This document shows positions 17,440 through 27,518 of a DNA stretch of 64,000 nucleotides, one piece after another (within the stretch, counting starts at the first letter, position 1; every line of letters starts with the position of its first letter). The notes under the pieces were generated by a model. It searched no databases. It was not told the DNA's origin and worked only from the letters and a program-made list of their open reading frames with translations. Position numbers and translations under genes: made by a program. Where the stretch lies: assembly GCF_002087295.1 (NCBI RefSeq), contig NZ_MWVI01000097.1, positions 1 to 64,000 on the forward strand, read 5' to 3'. The DNA comes from Vreelandella lionensis. Lineage in GTDB: Bacteria; Pseudomonadota; Gammaproteobacteria; Pseudomonadales; Halomonadaceae.

Positions 17440-18129
17440 CTAAGGTCGGCGCAATAGTAGCAAACCTCCACCGAATGCCTTGGCGCGCCCAATGCCGTGA
17501 GCCATGGTTTCGATCAGCTTTCCTGGATGGGTAACTTCTAGCAGGCCTTCATAGTCCACCGTCGAGAATTGAACTGGCTTTCCACTGCCTTTGTTCAATA
17601 CGTGTTGGCGGTAGGCACCTAGCTCAGGCGTAACCGGTAGGCGAAAGCCCCACGTTTCAGCACGGCTTTCGAGCCATTCGCGGGCCTTACTATTCATCGC
17701 ATCAACGCAGGTTGGGCTAGTACGCTGCCCCGGCGGGAATGGCTTTTTGGCGGCCATTAACACATCGGCGCGCTGGCCACGTTGCCCCGGCACATGCACT
17801 GCCATCGTGGGGTTAGCACGCAGGCGGAATGCCAGCCTATCGCCCACGTTAAGCTCTGGTGCGTAAGGTTTGCTCTCTGCGGTAAGTAAGCCTGCCACTG
17901 ATACAGGTTCGCGGTCTGAAAGAACATAAAAGAGCGGTAACCCTTTTATGGCTCTACCCTCTTCGGCTTCTTCTATTTCCTGCCGGAAAAGAAACGGGCG
18001 AGGGCCTTCATACTCGGGAAATAGCTGCCACAAAAGCTGATGCGCGGTATAGGCTTCTGCATTCATCACATCAAACAGCTTTTCGCGAGACAGTCCGTTC
18101 AAGTCCACACGTACGCGGGAGAGATACAT
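17440..18129 (-). CDS. cas6e: Cascade subunit Cas6e, crRNA-processing endonuclease
   Basis: 229 residues beginning MYLSRVRVDLNGLSRE, the usual Cas6e/CasE start, with NAEAYTAHQLLWQLFPE (family His), RPFLFRQEIEEA, and the glycine-rich C-terminus HGIGRAKAFGGGLLLLRR. It cuts the repeat RNA to make crRNAs and stays bound to the 3' hairpin. A longer in-frame reading upstream is ignored because the ATG at 18129 overlaps the cas5e stop (TAATG) and matches the family start. Intact. Confidence 0.96.
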   Translation of the reverse strand: MYLSRVRVDLNGLSREKLFDVMNAEAYTAHQLLWQLFPEYEGPRPFLFRQEIEEAEEGRAIKGLPLFYVLSDREPVSVAGLLTAESKPYAPELNVGDRLAFRLRANPTMAVHVPGQRGQRADVLMAAKKPFPPGQRTSPTCVDAMNSKAREWLESRAETWGFRLPVTPELGAYRQHVLNKGSGKPVQFSTVDYEGLLEVTHPGKLIETMAHGIGRAKAFGGGLLLLRRP

Positions 18130-18878
18130 TAGCGTGCCTCCTCTGCTGCCACTGAACGGCGAACCTCTAACCGAGGGCCAAACTGCCAGCGGCGTCGATT
18201 TAGCGGCAAATCCCATACATCGTTGTACTCTGCCACTTGGCTGCCATCTAAACCGCTCGCCTCGCCTTCCCATACGTATAACGCTTCATCGGGAAAACGC
18301 AGTGCCTTTCTGTCTTCTTGACAGTTAACCGCCAGCTTAGGAAACGCCACATCCAGGGCTTCCTTAAGCGTGGCGCACTGCCGTAATTGAGGTGCAAGTG
18401 GCGCAGAGGGCGGGCAGGATTTACGCCCTAAATAAAGCGGGTAATGGGGCGTTTTTAGCGCTTGCTCAAGTTCAGAAAGCGTGAGGGTTGCTGTTGGCGT
18501 TAGCCATACGGCTACTGTCCATAGGCCATCACAGCGATAATCCCGGCTTGAGAGGAGCGTTTTCAGCACATCACGCGGCGCGTTTAGCTCTTCTTTGCGG
18601 GTGTGATAGCTCACTTTTGACTGTGCGGCGGGCATCTGCACCGTGTGGTAGTCGCGCATCAGCATACCGGGGGTGTACTGTTTTACGCCCATGGCAATGC
18701 TTTCACGCAGCTGCATTTGGCCTGTATCGTCATCACGACGAAGACCTAGGGCGGCCCCCAGCAATCCCAAAACAGCCCCTTTACCCGGATAAGTCGCCGT
18801 AGGGCGCGTCTCACCAACGGCAGCCTCCCCCCAACTGGCAAGCGGCGCATAGAGCCGAAAAATAAGATAGTCGGTCAT
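18129..18878 (-). CDS. cas5e: Cascade subunit Cas5e
   Basis: 249 residues beginning MTDYLIFRLYAPLASWGEAA, with the family's GETRPTATYPGKGAVLGLLGAALG, the MLMRDYHTVQ motif and RDYRCDGLWTVAVWL. It caps the 5' handle of the crRNA in Cascade. It follows cas7e after 9 nt and overlaps cas6e by one base. Intact. Confidence 0.96.
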   Translation of the reverse strand: MTDYLIFRLYAPLASWGEAAVGETRPTATYPGKGAVLGLLGAALGLRRDDDTGQMQLRESIAMGVKQYTPGMLMRDYHTVQMPAAQSKVSYHTRKEELNAPRDVLKTLLSSRDYRCDGLWTVAVWLTPTATLTLSELEQALKTPHYPLYLGRKSCPPSAPLAPQLRQCATLKEALDVAFPKLAVNCQEDRKALRFPDEALYVWEGEASGLDGSQVAEYNDVWDLPLNRRRWQFGPRLEVRRSVAAEEAR

Positions 18879-18887
18879 GCCGCCCCC

Positions 18888-19977
<1,090 letters not shown>

Positions 19978-20037
19978 AAATAACTCCGTTCGTGATGTCT
20001 ATATGAAGCTAGAAAGGTTGATCGTCAGTCGTAAAAA

Positions 20038-20703
20038 TCAGTCGCTGCCATGGCTATAGCGAGACGTTGCAGCAAAATAGTCATTTGCCAGTACAAACCC
20101 AAGACGGTGAGTAGGCTTGGCAGATAAACGTCCACGATGCTCCTGCCACCAGAGTGAGATAACGCTCGCTAGCAGCTCGACACTGATATCTTTCTTATCT
20201 GCAAGCGCCAGCGCCCGTCGTAAGCGCTGGATAAACTCTTCAGGCGTTCGGCAGGAAAGTAGCTGTTGAAAACGCAGCTCGCTCATCAGCGGTTTCCCGG
20301 TTTGCTCTTTTTGCTGACCAAGGCGTAAGGCCAACGATGCGCCCTTCTTTTCTTCGCGTAACTCCGCTGCGATTAACGCAATGCATGCCCACACTGGTAG
20401 CTTTTCATCGCGATAATCCGTTTGTTTCGTCGCTTCCGGCAGCATCGCCCCTAGCTCACGAAAACCTTGGGTTAACATGGCGGCCTCGGCGGTATCACAA
20501 CGGCGCAGTACCGCTCGTACACCACCGGGCAGTGGTGGCTGGGGGGTGAATGCTTTCTAAGCCTGTGGGGTTAACGTCAACCGCTGCCACCAGCGGCGCA
20601 GGGCGGCGGCTTCCTCCAACTTCACAGCGACGAGCGCTTTTTTCTCCGCCTCGGACAAAATATCTTCTTTTTCGATTGTTTCCGGCGTCTCCACATCACT
20701 CAT
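20038..20703 (-). CDS. cse2: Cascade small subunit Cse2 (CasB), with in-frame TAG
   Basis: 221 residues counting through one stop. The N-terminus MSDVETPETIEKEDI reaches LRRWWQRLTLTPQA; TAG follows at 20557-20559 (codon 49). The same frame continues with GGVRAVLRRCDTAEAA, LPVWACIALIAAELRE and LIQRLRRALALADKKDI. The WWQ and LRRC patterns are those of Cse2. The start overlaps the cse1 stop (TGATG). Two Cse2 subunits form the belly of Cascade and stabilise the R-loop. The TAG could be an error; otherwise only a truncated protein from the ATG at 20478 would be made. Confidence 0.9.
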
Positions 20704-22403
20704 CAGGCGTCTCCTGTCGTTGTTGCAGCAGAGGCCGCATTACGCTTGGCCTTCCCGTAGGGGTCAAAATCACCCTGTTGGATAAAGTTACTTACCACTT
20801 TGCTACCTTTGCTCTTGCCGCCAAGAAAGCTATGCAGCTGCCGACGGGCAGCCGTAGCACGTTCAAGATCCATGCTTTCCTGGGAACCGCTTAGGGCTAG
20901 GTCTTCGAATACACGCATGGCTTCACGCTTAAGGGCGAAGTACCAACGCTCAGCAATGTCAGGAGGGATATGCGGTGGCGGCAAGTCTTGTTGCAGCACC
21001 TGCTGAAGCGCTAGCAACACTTTAAAAAATTCAGGCTCGGTGGCATCGTAAAGCTGGTTATCAATGGCGCTCATATCGCCCTTGGCATCCGATGGCCGTG
21101 AGAACCAAGCGTTTTTAACTTGGGTACGCACCATCCAAGCGATATTGCGCGACAGCTCGGTCAGTTGTTGAACCCAGGCACGTAGCTTTTCCTGCTGGCC
21201 TTGTGGTATTTCCACTAGGGGCATTTCAATGCTATACCAGCCGCGCGGCTTCATATTGTCCATGTCGTAGCCAAACACCCATAGACGCGCTTGCCTCAGC
21301 AACGCCTGAATGTCTTCGCCATGCGCTCGCTCTTGTGTCACTAGCTTTTGTTTGTCGATGTAACTTTTCAGCGCCGCAGCCGCGATTGCGCCACTGCTTT
21401 CTTCATCGTTCAGTACAAAGCCTGACCAATGGCGATAGCCAAGCCCACCCGGCTGGCCCTTACTGGAAAGCGGCAGTTCATTGGGCTTGTTGGGGTCACG
21501 TCGGTAGGGTGTTAGCGGGTGTAGCCAAGGTCCGTCGTAGTTGGCCCCCTGTTTTTTAGCGCGAAGTTCGCGCACTACTCGCTGGTTTTTTCGTCCGCAA
21601 ATATCACATGGGCATTCATCTGCTTCTTCAAATAGCAGCCGAAAGCGGCGCGGCATTGACCAGTAAGCGTGAAGGGGGTGGGTATCTTCAGGTAGCACCT
21701 CGGTGCCTTTTTTATCGCTTACCCGCGTATTGGCCATCCAGAAAAAGAGCGATGGTTCTTCGGGGTCCGGTGTTGTCCACTGCTGCCCTTTCTGGGTGGC
21801 TTCTTGCTGTGTAACGACGTTTAGCCACAGCCGCTCCCACAGGCTGGCATCGGATGACTCCGGCATCACCAGCGTTGTCAGCGGACCCCCGCCACGCAAG
21901 CCCACACGGATACCAGCGCCGCCCGCCGGGCCGTTAATCTGCATGGTGTAGAGCGCTATGGCCGCGCAGGTATCACACATACCCTCAACGCGACCACGCT
22001 TTACGAAAAAGTCAGTATTATTTTTGATGCCGTTAGCGCCAGGAGCATCAATCAATAAACCGCTGACGGTCGCGTTTTTCACATCGTCTAGCGGATCAAG
22101 GTCCTGCATAAAGCGGGGGCCATCGCCGTCCAGCTCAAAAGCGCTACTGAAAGGCGCGAATGCTTTATCCAACGCTGCAACACTGGGTGGCTCCATTAAC
22201 CAATCAAGCCAGTCGTCATGGGTTTTCGGCGGCAGCGCCGTTTGTAGCAGGCCGATCAAAAACTGGTAGGCCGCCCCCTGAAAGTCTGCTCGCGGCAGGG
22301 CGAGGTTGATGACGTCGGGATCGGCTAACGCAGAGGGAGGGCGATACTCTACCTTCCCATTTCTCAATAGAAAGGGTAGCCAGGAGTCCTCAAGTAAATT
22401 CAT
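20703..22403 (-). CDS. cse1: Cascade large subunit Cse1 (CasA/Cas8e)
   Basis: 566 residues, intact. It begins MNLLEDSWLPFLLRNGKVEY; the ATG at 22403 is chosen because GAGG lies 5 nt upstream and the family starts MNLL. Visible features are the two Cys pairs GMCDTC and CPCDIC, the NNTDFFVKRG loop, and a four-helix C-terminal region. Cse1 recognises the PAM and recruits Cas3. It heads the cse1-cse2-cas7e-cas5e-cas6e-cas1-cas2 operon. The 90 bases upstream, shared with the divergent DUF29 gene, should hold its promoter. Confidence 0.96.
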   Translation of the reverse strand: MNLLEDSWLPFLLRNGKVEYRPPSALADPDVINLALPRADFQGAAYQFLIGLLQTALPPKTHDDWLDWLMEPPSVAALDKAFAPFSSAFELDGDGPRFMQDLDPLDDVKNATVSGLLIDAPGANGIKNNTDFFVKRGRVEGMCDTCAAIALYTMQINGPAGGAGIRVGLRGGGPLTTLVMPESSDASLWERLWLNVVTQQEATQKGQQWTTPDPEEPSLFFWMANTRVSDKKGTEVLPEDTHPLHAYWSMPRRFRLLFEEADECPCDICGRKNQRVVRELRAKKQGANYDGPWLHPLTPYRRDPNKPNELPLSSKGQPGGLGYRHWSGFVLNDEESSGAIAAAALKSYIDKQKLVTQERAHGEDIQALLRQARLWVFGYDMDNMKPRGWYSIEMPLVEIPQGQQEKLRAWVQQLTELSRNIAWMVRTQVKNAWFSRPSDAKGDMSAIDNQLYDATEPEFFKVLLALQQVLQQDLPPPHIPPDIAERWYFALKREAMRVFEDLALSGSQESMDLERATAARRQLHSFLGGKSKGSKVVSNFIQQGDFDPYGKAKRNAASAATTTGDA

Positions 22404-22493
22404 GTACACCTCGATAGTGTCGTCTGGTGTCGGCGCTTCGTTTACACTGAAAAATATTAGGATTAGTCATGAGGCGGGGAGAGGATCAGGAAA

Positions 22494-22925
22494 ATGGCGA
22501 TTCATTACGAGCAGGATGCCTACGCCTGGGCGCTTGAACAGGCCGGGCTCCTTCGCGCTGGAAAAGTGGACAAGCTGGATTTGGAGCATCTTGCCGAGGA
22601 GATTGAGAGCATGGGGAAAAGCGAGCGACGCGCCTTGATTAGCCAGTTGGCCCGCTTGCTGATGCACCTGCTGAAGTGGGATCACCAGCCGGAACGGCGT
22701 TCGCGTAGTTGGCGGCTGACGATTCAGGATGCTCAAACCAAGGTGAATCGCCTGCTGAAAGATAACCCTAGCCTGAAGGCATCTCTGCCAGAGCTGATGA
22801 GCGAGGCTTATGACGATGCTCGCCGTGCCGCTGCGATTGAAACTGACCGAGAGCCGCAGGAATTCCCGGAGCAGTGCCTGTACAGCTTCGAAGAAGCCAT
22901 GAGCTTTCAACCCAGCGAACATTGA
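22494..22925 (+). CDS. DUF29 family protein inserted in the cas locus
   Basis: 143 residues, beginning MAIHYEQDAYAWALEQAG, then LDLEHLAEEIESMGKSERR, LLMHLLKWDHQPERRSRSW and YDDARRAAAIETD. These are the hallmark motifs of DUF29, a helical family of unknown function common in cyanobacteria and scattered in proteobacteria. It is complete and lies between cas3 and cse1 on the opposite strand, ending 5 nt before the cas3 stop. Transcription from cas3 would run antisense through it. Whether it has any part in CRISPR function is unknown. Confidence 0.88.
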   Translation: MAIHYEQDAYAWALEQAGLLRAGKVDKLDLEHLAEEIESMGKSERRALISQLARLLMHLLKWDHQPERRSRSWRLTIQDAQTKVNRLLKDNPSLKASLPELMSEAYDDARRAAAIETDREPQEFPEQCLYSFEEAMSFQPSEH

Positions 22926-22930
22926 AAGAT

Positions 22931-25608
22931 TCATGGCGCTGGCTCCTTACTGCGCAACCTAACTCCCCACTGGGTGTCGTAGTCGCCATTAGGATCATCG
23001 CTGGGCAGCCAGGGCTGGGTATACTTCAGCGCTTTATAGCGCTCCTGAAGGGTAAGCCATTGGCTTTCATAGCGGCCTGATAGGGATGTGAGCTTTGTCG
23101 CTTGGCTCTGGCGTAACTTTACTTGGCTGAGCATATCGGCATGGCGACTCTCCCCCCCCCACAGCGCCAGCTCGTTATCGTCGGTGAGTGACAGCAGCAC
23201 GACATTAACCGTAGGCTCATCTACCAACCTTGTGCCTATCTCTTGTTCTTCCTGCCACTGATCGCTTTTTATATAGCCCGCTTCCAGGTTGAGCGCGTTG
23301 AAATTAGCCATTGAGCCCGCCGTTCTCTGCATTCCCTTTTGCTCGTAGCGCGCTGCTTGCAGGGCATCAGGAATATCGTCAGATACAGCGCCATAAACAC
23401 TTTCAATGAGATCTCTCGCCTCTTCGGGCATACGGATTGCTTCCAGGCGACGCAGTACCCGCTGGGTTAACCAACTTAACGATGTGTCGCGGTAAACCGC
23501 CTGAGTGCCGGGCAGCGTGCGCTTGAGCCAATGTTCATCGGGGTCATCTGCCCAAGGCGGTGCTAGTACCAGCAGGCGCGGCAGGCAGCGTTCACCACGC
23601 TGGTGGCGTTGTAAGCGTCCTGCCCGCTGGATAAGTAGATCAATAGGGGCAATATCGCGGAGCATCACATCGACATCGCAGTCGAGAGACTCCTGAAATA
23701 CCTGGGTACTGATCAACACTTGCCCCTTGCGTATATCAGGCGTTGAGTCTTTGCCTAAACGCTCAATGACCTGGGACTCAATGCGTTGCCTATCCACCAT
23801 GGCAAAGCGGCTGTGGAACAGCAGGCAGCGCTCTGGGTCAGGGTGTCGGGCGGCGATGGCTTCGAATGCGCGAATAGCGTCATCTACTGTATTGCCCCCC
23901 CAAGCGATACACTCACCGGCCTCCACTGCTTCCAGCACCGCCTCTATCGCCTGCTCTTCTTCGTTTAACCAAGCGACTTCAACGCTTCTGGACACCTCTG
24001 TGCGCGAGCCCAGAGGCAACTCCAACGGCTGCCCTACACTCACATGGGTCAATAACGGAAAATCATCTTTTTGCGGTTGCGTTGTCGGCTGTCCAAGCCC
24101 CGTTTGCCAAGCCGCCATTAAGGCACTGCGCATGGCATGGGGTAGCGTGGCCGTTAGCAGAATAGCGCTACCGCCTTGCCGGGCATGGTAAGCCAACAGT
24201 TGGCTGAGCAGTGTTTGCATGTAATTGTCGTAGGCGTGCACCTCATCAATGACGAGCACCTTGCGCGCCAGCCCGTATAAACGCAGCGATTGGTGGCGAA
24301 ACGGCAAAATGGCCATTAACGCTTGGTCGATGGTGCCTACGCCGACTTCCGCTAGCAGCGCCTTTTTACGTGAATCTACTAGCCATTGATTGCAGCGACT
24401 GGTAGCCGACAGTTCGCTAGCGGTGTAATCCAAATCGGTAGGCTGAGATGTGGCAACGGCGGCGATAAAATCGTCGTTTAAGTCACGCGCACCGTGGGCG
24501 AGAACAAAAGAAGGAGAAGATTCAGCGGTATAAAAGCGTCGATGCAAATAGCCTAGCCGTGAATACATCGCGTTAGAAGTTGCCATGGTGGGCAGTGCAA
24601 AATAGAGCCCATCGCCGTGGCCTGCCGCTAACAAGCGCTGGGTAAGAATGCAGGCAGCTTCCGTTTTCCCTGCACACGTAACATCTTCCAAGATAAATAG
24701 CTGCGGCATATCTGCGATTTCTATTGTCTCGGCAGCTTGCTGCAAGGGTGTTGGCTTGATGGATTGTTTGCCAAACCAGTCGGTCATACCTGCGTAAGGT
24801 AATGGTTTGGAAATGCTGTTAAAGCCTGTTTCCTGCAGCGCTTTTTCAGCATTGGCTAAAGCGATTTGCCAATAATCAGTGAGAGGAAGCTTTTCTTGCA
24901 GATAAGGAAAGTGATTTTTATTCGAGCCGAGCCAATCACTTAATGTCGCCCAGCCTGCAATGCTCCAGCTAAGCGTTTGCAGCGCATAAACCCACTCTTC
25001 AGAACATAAATGCTCTACAGGCCAATCAGGCGGCACAATATTGGCCCAATCAGCAATACACTGCCGTGATGCTTCTAGGTCATCTGAATATTCGTCGCTG
25101 CAAAAAAACGTATCTACTTCGATGCTACCTGCGTTCACTGGCTGGCAATGGTGGCCAAAGAAAGGAGCCGTAAGAACAGGGAGAACTATGCGAAGCGCCT
25201 TTCGCTCAGTGCGGCCCCATCCAGCAGGCCACTGTAACGTGCCATTTTCAAACCAATCAGGCCACTTGGCATCCCAAATGACGGCCCCTAAGCGGTCATG
25301 GCGTTGTGTATAGGTGTATTGGGCGACAGGAGGAGCCAGCCCCAGGCTCGATAAAGGCTGAAAAAGACCTTGAAAGGAGCGTGAAAAATTACCGATATCG
25401 TGCAAGCCTAGCCAAAAAACTAGCAAGTTACGCAACTGCTTAGGCTCTAAACTTAGCTGCGCTGCTAGGCGTTGCGTTAGCGGTCTATCAGGTGAAAGCA
25501 GTAACCAACCAACAGCCGCTACATCCAGGCTGTTGGTAAGGCAGTAAATGACATTCTACCGCCTCCCCCTTGGCTTTTGCCTTTCCCCCAATAACGATAG
25601 TAAGTCAC
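22931..25608 (-). CDS. cas3: CRISPR nuclease-helicase Cas3, type I-E, N-terminus frameshifted
   Basis: About 890 residues. GTG at 25608 with GGGAGG upstream opens TYYRYWGKGKSQG. Frames change near 25540 and 25500 (to LDVAAVGWLLLSPDRPLTQ), after which the HD nuclease motif appears as LGLHDIGNFSRSF. The helicase has Walker A LEDVTCAGKTEAA, DEVH box VLVIDEVHAYDNYM, motif III ILLTATLP, and QRAGRLQRHQRGE. Cas3 is recruited by Cascade and degrades the target strand. Two family residues are changed: HDIGN for HDxGK and VTCAGKT for VTGAGKT. Confidence 0.94.
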
Positions 25609-25766
25609 CGTTACCTCCCTAATCTTTATTTTATGCTCCTATCTAATCATCCTTCGCTTTATAACGCCATTAATCTTCGCCATTCTTAGCCCGTCTGATT
25701 CACCCCGGCCCTGCGCTATCGTCGTGCTACGCTTAATGCTAATTCACGGCTTTTAGGTGTTCTGTT

Positions 25767-26435
25767 ATGCGCTTACGTCAACTTTCACGGGGTACCTTGG
25801 CGGCGGGGGCGGCGCTGCTGCTGTCGCTGCCTGCTCAGGCACAAACCAGTGCCGATTGGGCAGCTTACGATGAGGTGTTTGAGCGGGGGGCCCAGCACGC
25901 GCAGTGGTGGGATGCGGGTTGGACGGGCATCTATGCCGCAAGCCTTGCGTTTGATGCTTACCAAGCCAGCGAAGCCAACGACCCGGACGACCGTTTTGAT
26001 GCCCGCGTAGGAGTCGTAAAATCGGCGTTAGCCCTGGGCGGTATGTTGACGGATCGCCAGCCGCATCAGGCGGCGCTGGTAGACCACGAGCGCCTTAAAG
26101 CGCAGGGCGAATTAAGCGGCGTTCAAGCTGTGGGGTTGCAACTGGCCCAGGCGGAGCGGGAGCGCCGTGGGTTTGAGGCGCGTGTTAGCTCGCTGGTGGT
26201 GAACACTGTGGCGGGGGGGGGAATTGCCGCTGACGGTCGCGAGCGCGATGGTGCCATCAACTTCGCTACAGGCATGCTGATTAATGAACTGCAAATTTGG
26301 ACGCAGCCTAATCAGGCCTCCAGCGCGATTAACCGCTTTCAGCCTGCCCGCGTGTCTCTTGGCCCCATCACGTTAGAAGGCGAATACGCGCTGATGGTAT
26401 CGCCCCAGCAGATTGGCGCTACCTGGCGCTATTAG
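25767..26435 (+). CDS. Exported hypothetical protein
   Basis: 222 residues, intact. A signal peptide is clear (MRLRQLSRGTLAAGAALLLS, then LPAQAQ with cleavage after AQA). The mature part begins TSADWAAYDEVFERG, has hydrophobic alpha-helical segments (GWTGIYAASLAFDAYQ, VGVVKSALALGG), and ends in a beta-rich region GPITLEGEYALMV. I do not recognise the family. A long hairpin terminator follows. It is divergent from cas3 across about 160 bases with no further gene. Confidence 0.8.
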   Translation: MRLRQLSRGTLAAGAALLLSLPAQAQTSADWAAYDEVFERGAQHAQWWDAGWTGIYAASLAFDAYQASEANDPDDRFDARVGVVKSALALGGMLTDRQPHQAALVDHERLKAQGELSGVQAVGLQLAQAERERRGFEARVSSLVVNTVAGGGIAADGRERDGAINFATGMLINELQIWTQPNQASSAINRFQPARVSLGPITLEGEYALMVSPQQIGATWRY

Positions 26436-26512
26436 GTCGTTACCTCCTCTCTAGGCTATTTATCTACGCTCCGTGCCTGCATTGCCATTGTCACTTTGTT
26501 AGGCACTTTTGG

Positions 26513-26584
26513 AGTGGGCGGAAGATTAGCGCGCTTACCGTTGTCAGCGGGCTGTGAGCGCGTAAAATATCCGCCACTTTTTTT
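26513..26584 (+). terminator. Long bipartite hairpin with T run
   Basis: The outer arms AGTGGGCGGA and TCCGCCACT pair, and the inner arms TTAGCGCGCTTAC and GTGAGCGCGTAA pair with few mismatches, enclosing a small loop; seven T follow. It probably terminates the exported-protein gene 78 nt upstream, just ahead of the zinc operon's control region. Confidence 0.65.
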
Positions 26585-26592
26585 GGTTTCAC

Positions 26593-26612
26593 CAAATGTT
26601 ATGTTATAACTT
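26593..26612 (+). promoter_or_regulatory. Zur-like operator of the znu operon
   Basis: CAAATGTTATGTTATAACTT resembles the proteobacterial Zur box (GAAATGTTATA followed by its inverse): the left half is almost complete and the central TGTTATGTTATAAC is kept. It ends 25 bp before the first ATG of the zinc-uptake genes, as expected for repression by zinc-loaded Zur. Confidence 0.7.
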
Positions 26613-26637
26613 ATTTATTCGATAGCGAGGACGCTCG

Positions 26638-26787
26638 ATGAGTGAGCACATGCATGGCCATAACAAGGAAGGCCCTTGTCATTTTTCGCTGATGTCGTTG
26701 TCTGCCACTAAGCGGTTGGGCTTTGTCGTGTTCCCGTTGCTGGCGCTTTGGGGGCTGGTGGTGTGGGCAGGCGGGTGGCCGTTTTGA
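26638..26787 (+). CDS. Small His-rich membrane peptide heading the znu operon
   Basis: 49 residues. The N-terminus MSEHMHGHNKEGPCHFSL carries four His and one Cys, followed after a basic turn (SATKR) by one transmembrane helix (LGFVVFPLLALWGLVVWAGG). It starts 25 bp after the Zur-like box, and its TGA overlaps the TTG start of znuC, so it is the first gene of the operon and translationally coupled to it. No family is recognised. The metal-binding-looking tail suggests a role near the ZnuBC permease, but this is inference. Confidence 0.65.
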   Translation: MSEHMHGHNKEGPCHFSLMSLSATKRLGFVVFPLLALWGLVVWAGGWPF

Positions 26788-27518
26788 GTGAACGTTCCTC
26801 TTCGCGTTTGCAGCTGCACGACCTGCACTTGGCCCAGGGCCGTCGCACGGTGTTAGAACATGTGGATGGCGATATTAAGCCCGGCGCGATTACCGCACTC
26901 ATTGGCGCGAACGGTGCCGGTAAAAGCACGCTGATTCAGGCCATTATGGGTGAGCTTCGGCCGATTAGCGGCAAGGTGGTATGCACGGGGGATAAAGCGC
27001 GCCGGGCGTGGCTGCCCCAGCAGCTGGCGTTAGACCTCACCTTCCCCATGAGCGTGGAAGAGCTGGTGATGACCGGCAGTTGGCCAAGCCACGGGGCGAT
27101 GAAAGGCTACTGTGCGGCCCACTATCGCAAAGGCCGCGAGATTATGGCGCGCCTGGGGATTTCTCACTTGGCTCACCGCCCGCTGGGCGAGCTTTCCGGC
27201 GGCCAGCGCCAGCGGGCGCTAATTGGCAGCTCGCTAATGCAGGAAGCCGAGCTGCTGCTGCTAGACGAGCCGTTTGCCAACGTAGATAGCGATACGGTCG
27301 ATATTTTGATTCGCATTTTGCGCCAGATGGCTGACGAGGGCGTCACGATCATTATTGTGCTGCACGATATGGACCACCTGCGCAGCTTGGCGGATGAGGT
27401 GTTGATGCTGAATGGCGGCCATGGCCGTTGGGTCGCTCCCAGCGCGCTCAACCACCAGCATGCCCCGGCCCAAGTGGTGCCGTTTACCTTAGGAGGCCGT
27501 CATGCTGGCACTGCTTGA
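26784..27518 (+). CDS. znuC: Zinc ABC transporter ATP-binding protein
   Basis: About 244 residues from the TTG at 26784 (SERSSSRLQLHDLHLAQGRR); earlier GTG codons are possible starts. Walker A is GANGAGKSTL, the ABC signature LGELSGGQRQRALIGSSL, Walker B ELLLLDEPFANVD, and the H loop IIVLHDMDHL. Together with ZnuB and ZnuA it imports zinc across the inner membrane. The reading overlaps the znuB start by 17 nt. Intact. Confidence 0.94.
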   Translation: MSERSSSRLQLHDLHLAQGRRTVLEHVDGDIKPGAITALIGANGAGKSTLIQAIMGELRPISGKVVCTGDKARRAWLPQQLALDLTFPMSVEELVMTGSWPSHGAMKGYCAAHYRKGREIMARLGISHLAHRPLGELSGGQRQRALIGSSLMQEAELLLLDEPFANVDSDTVDILIRILRQMADEGVTIIIVLHDMDHLRSLADEVLMLNGGHGRWVAPSALNHQHAPAQVVPFTLGGRHAGTA

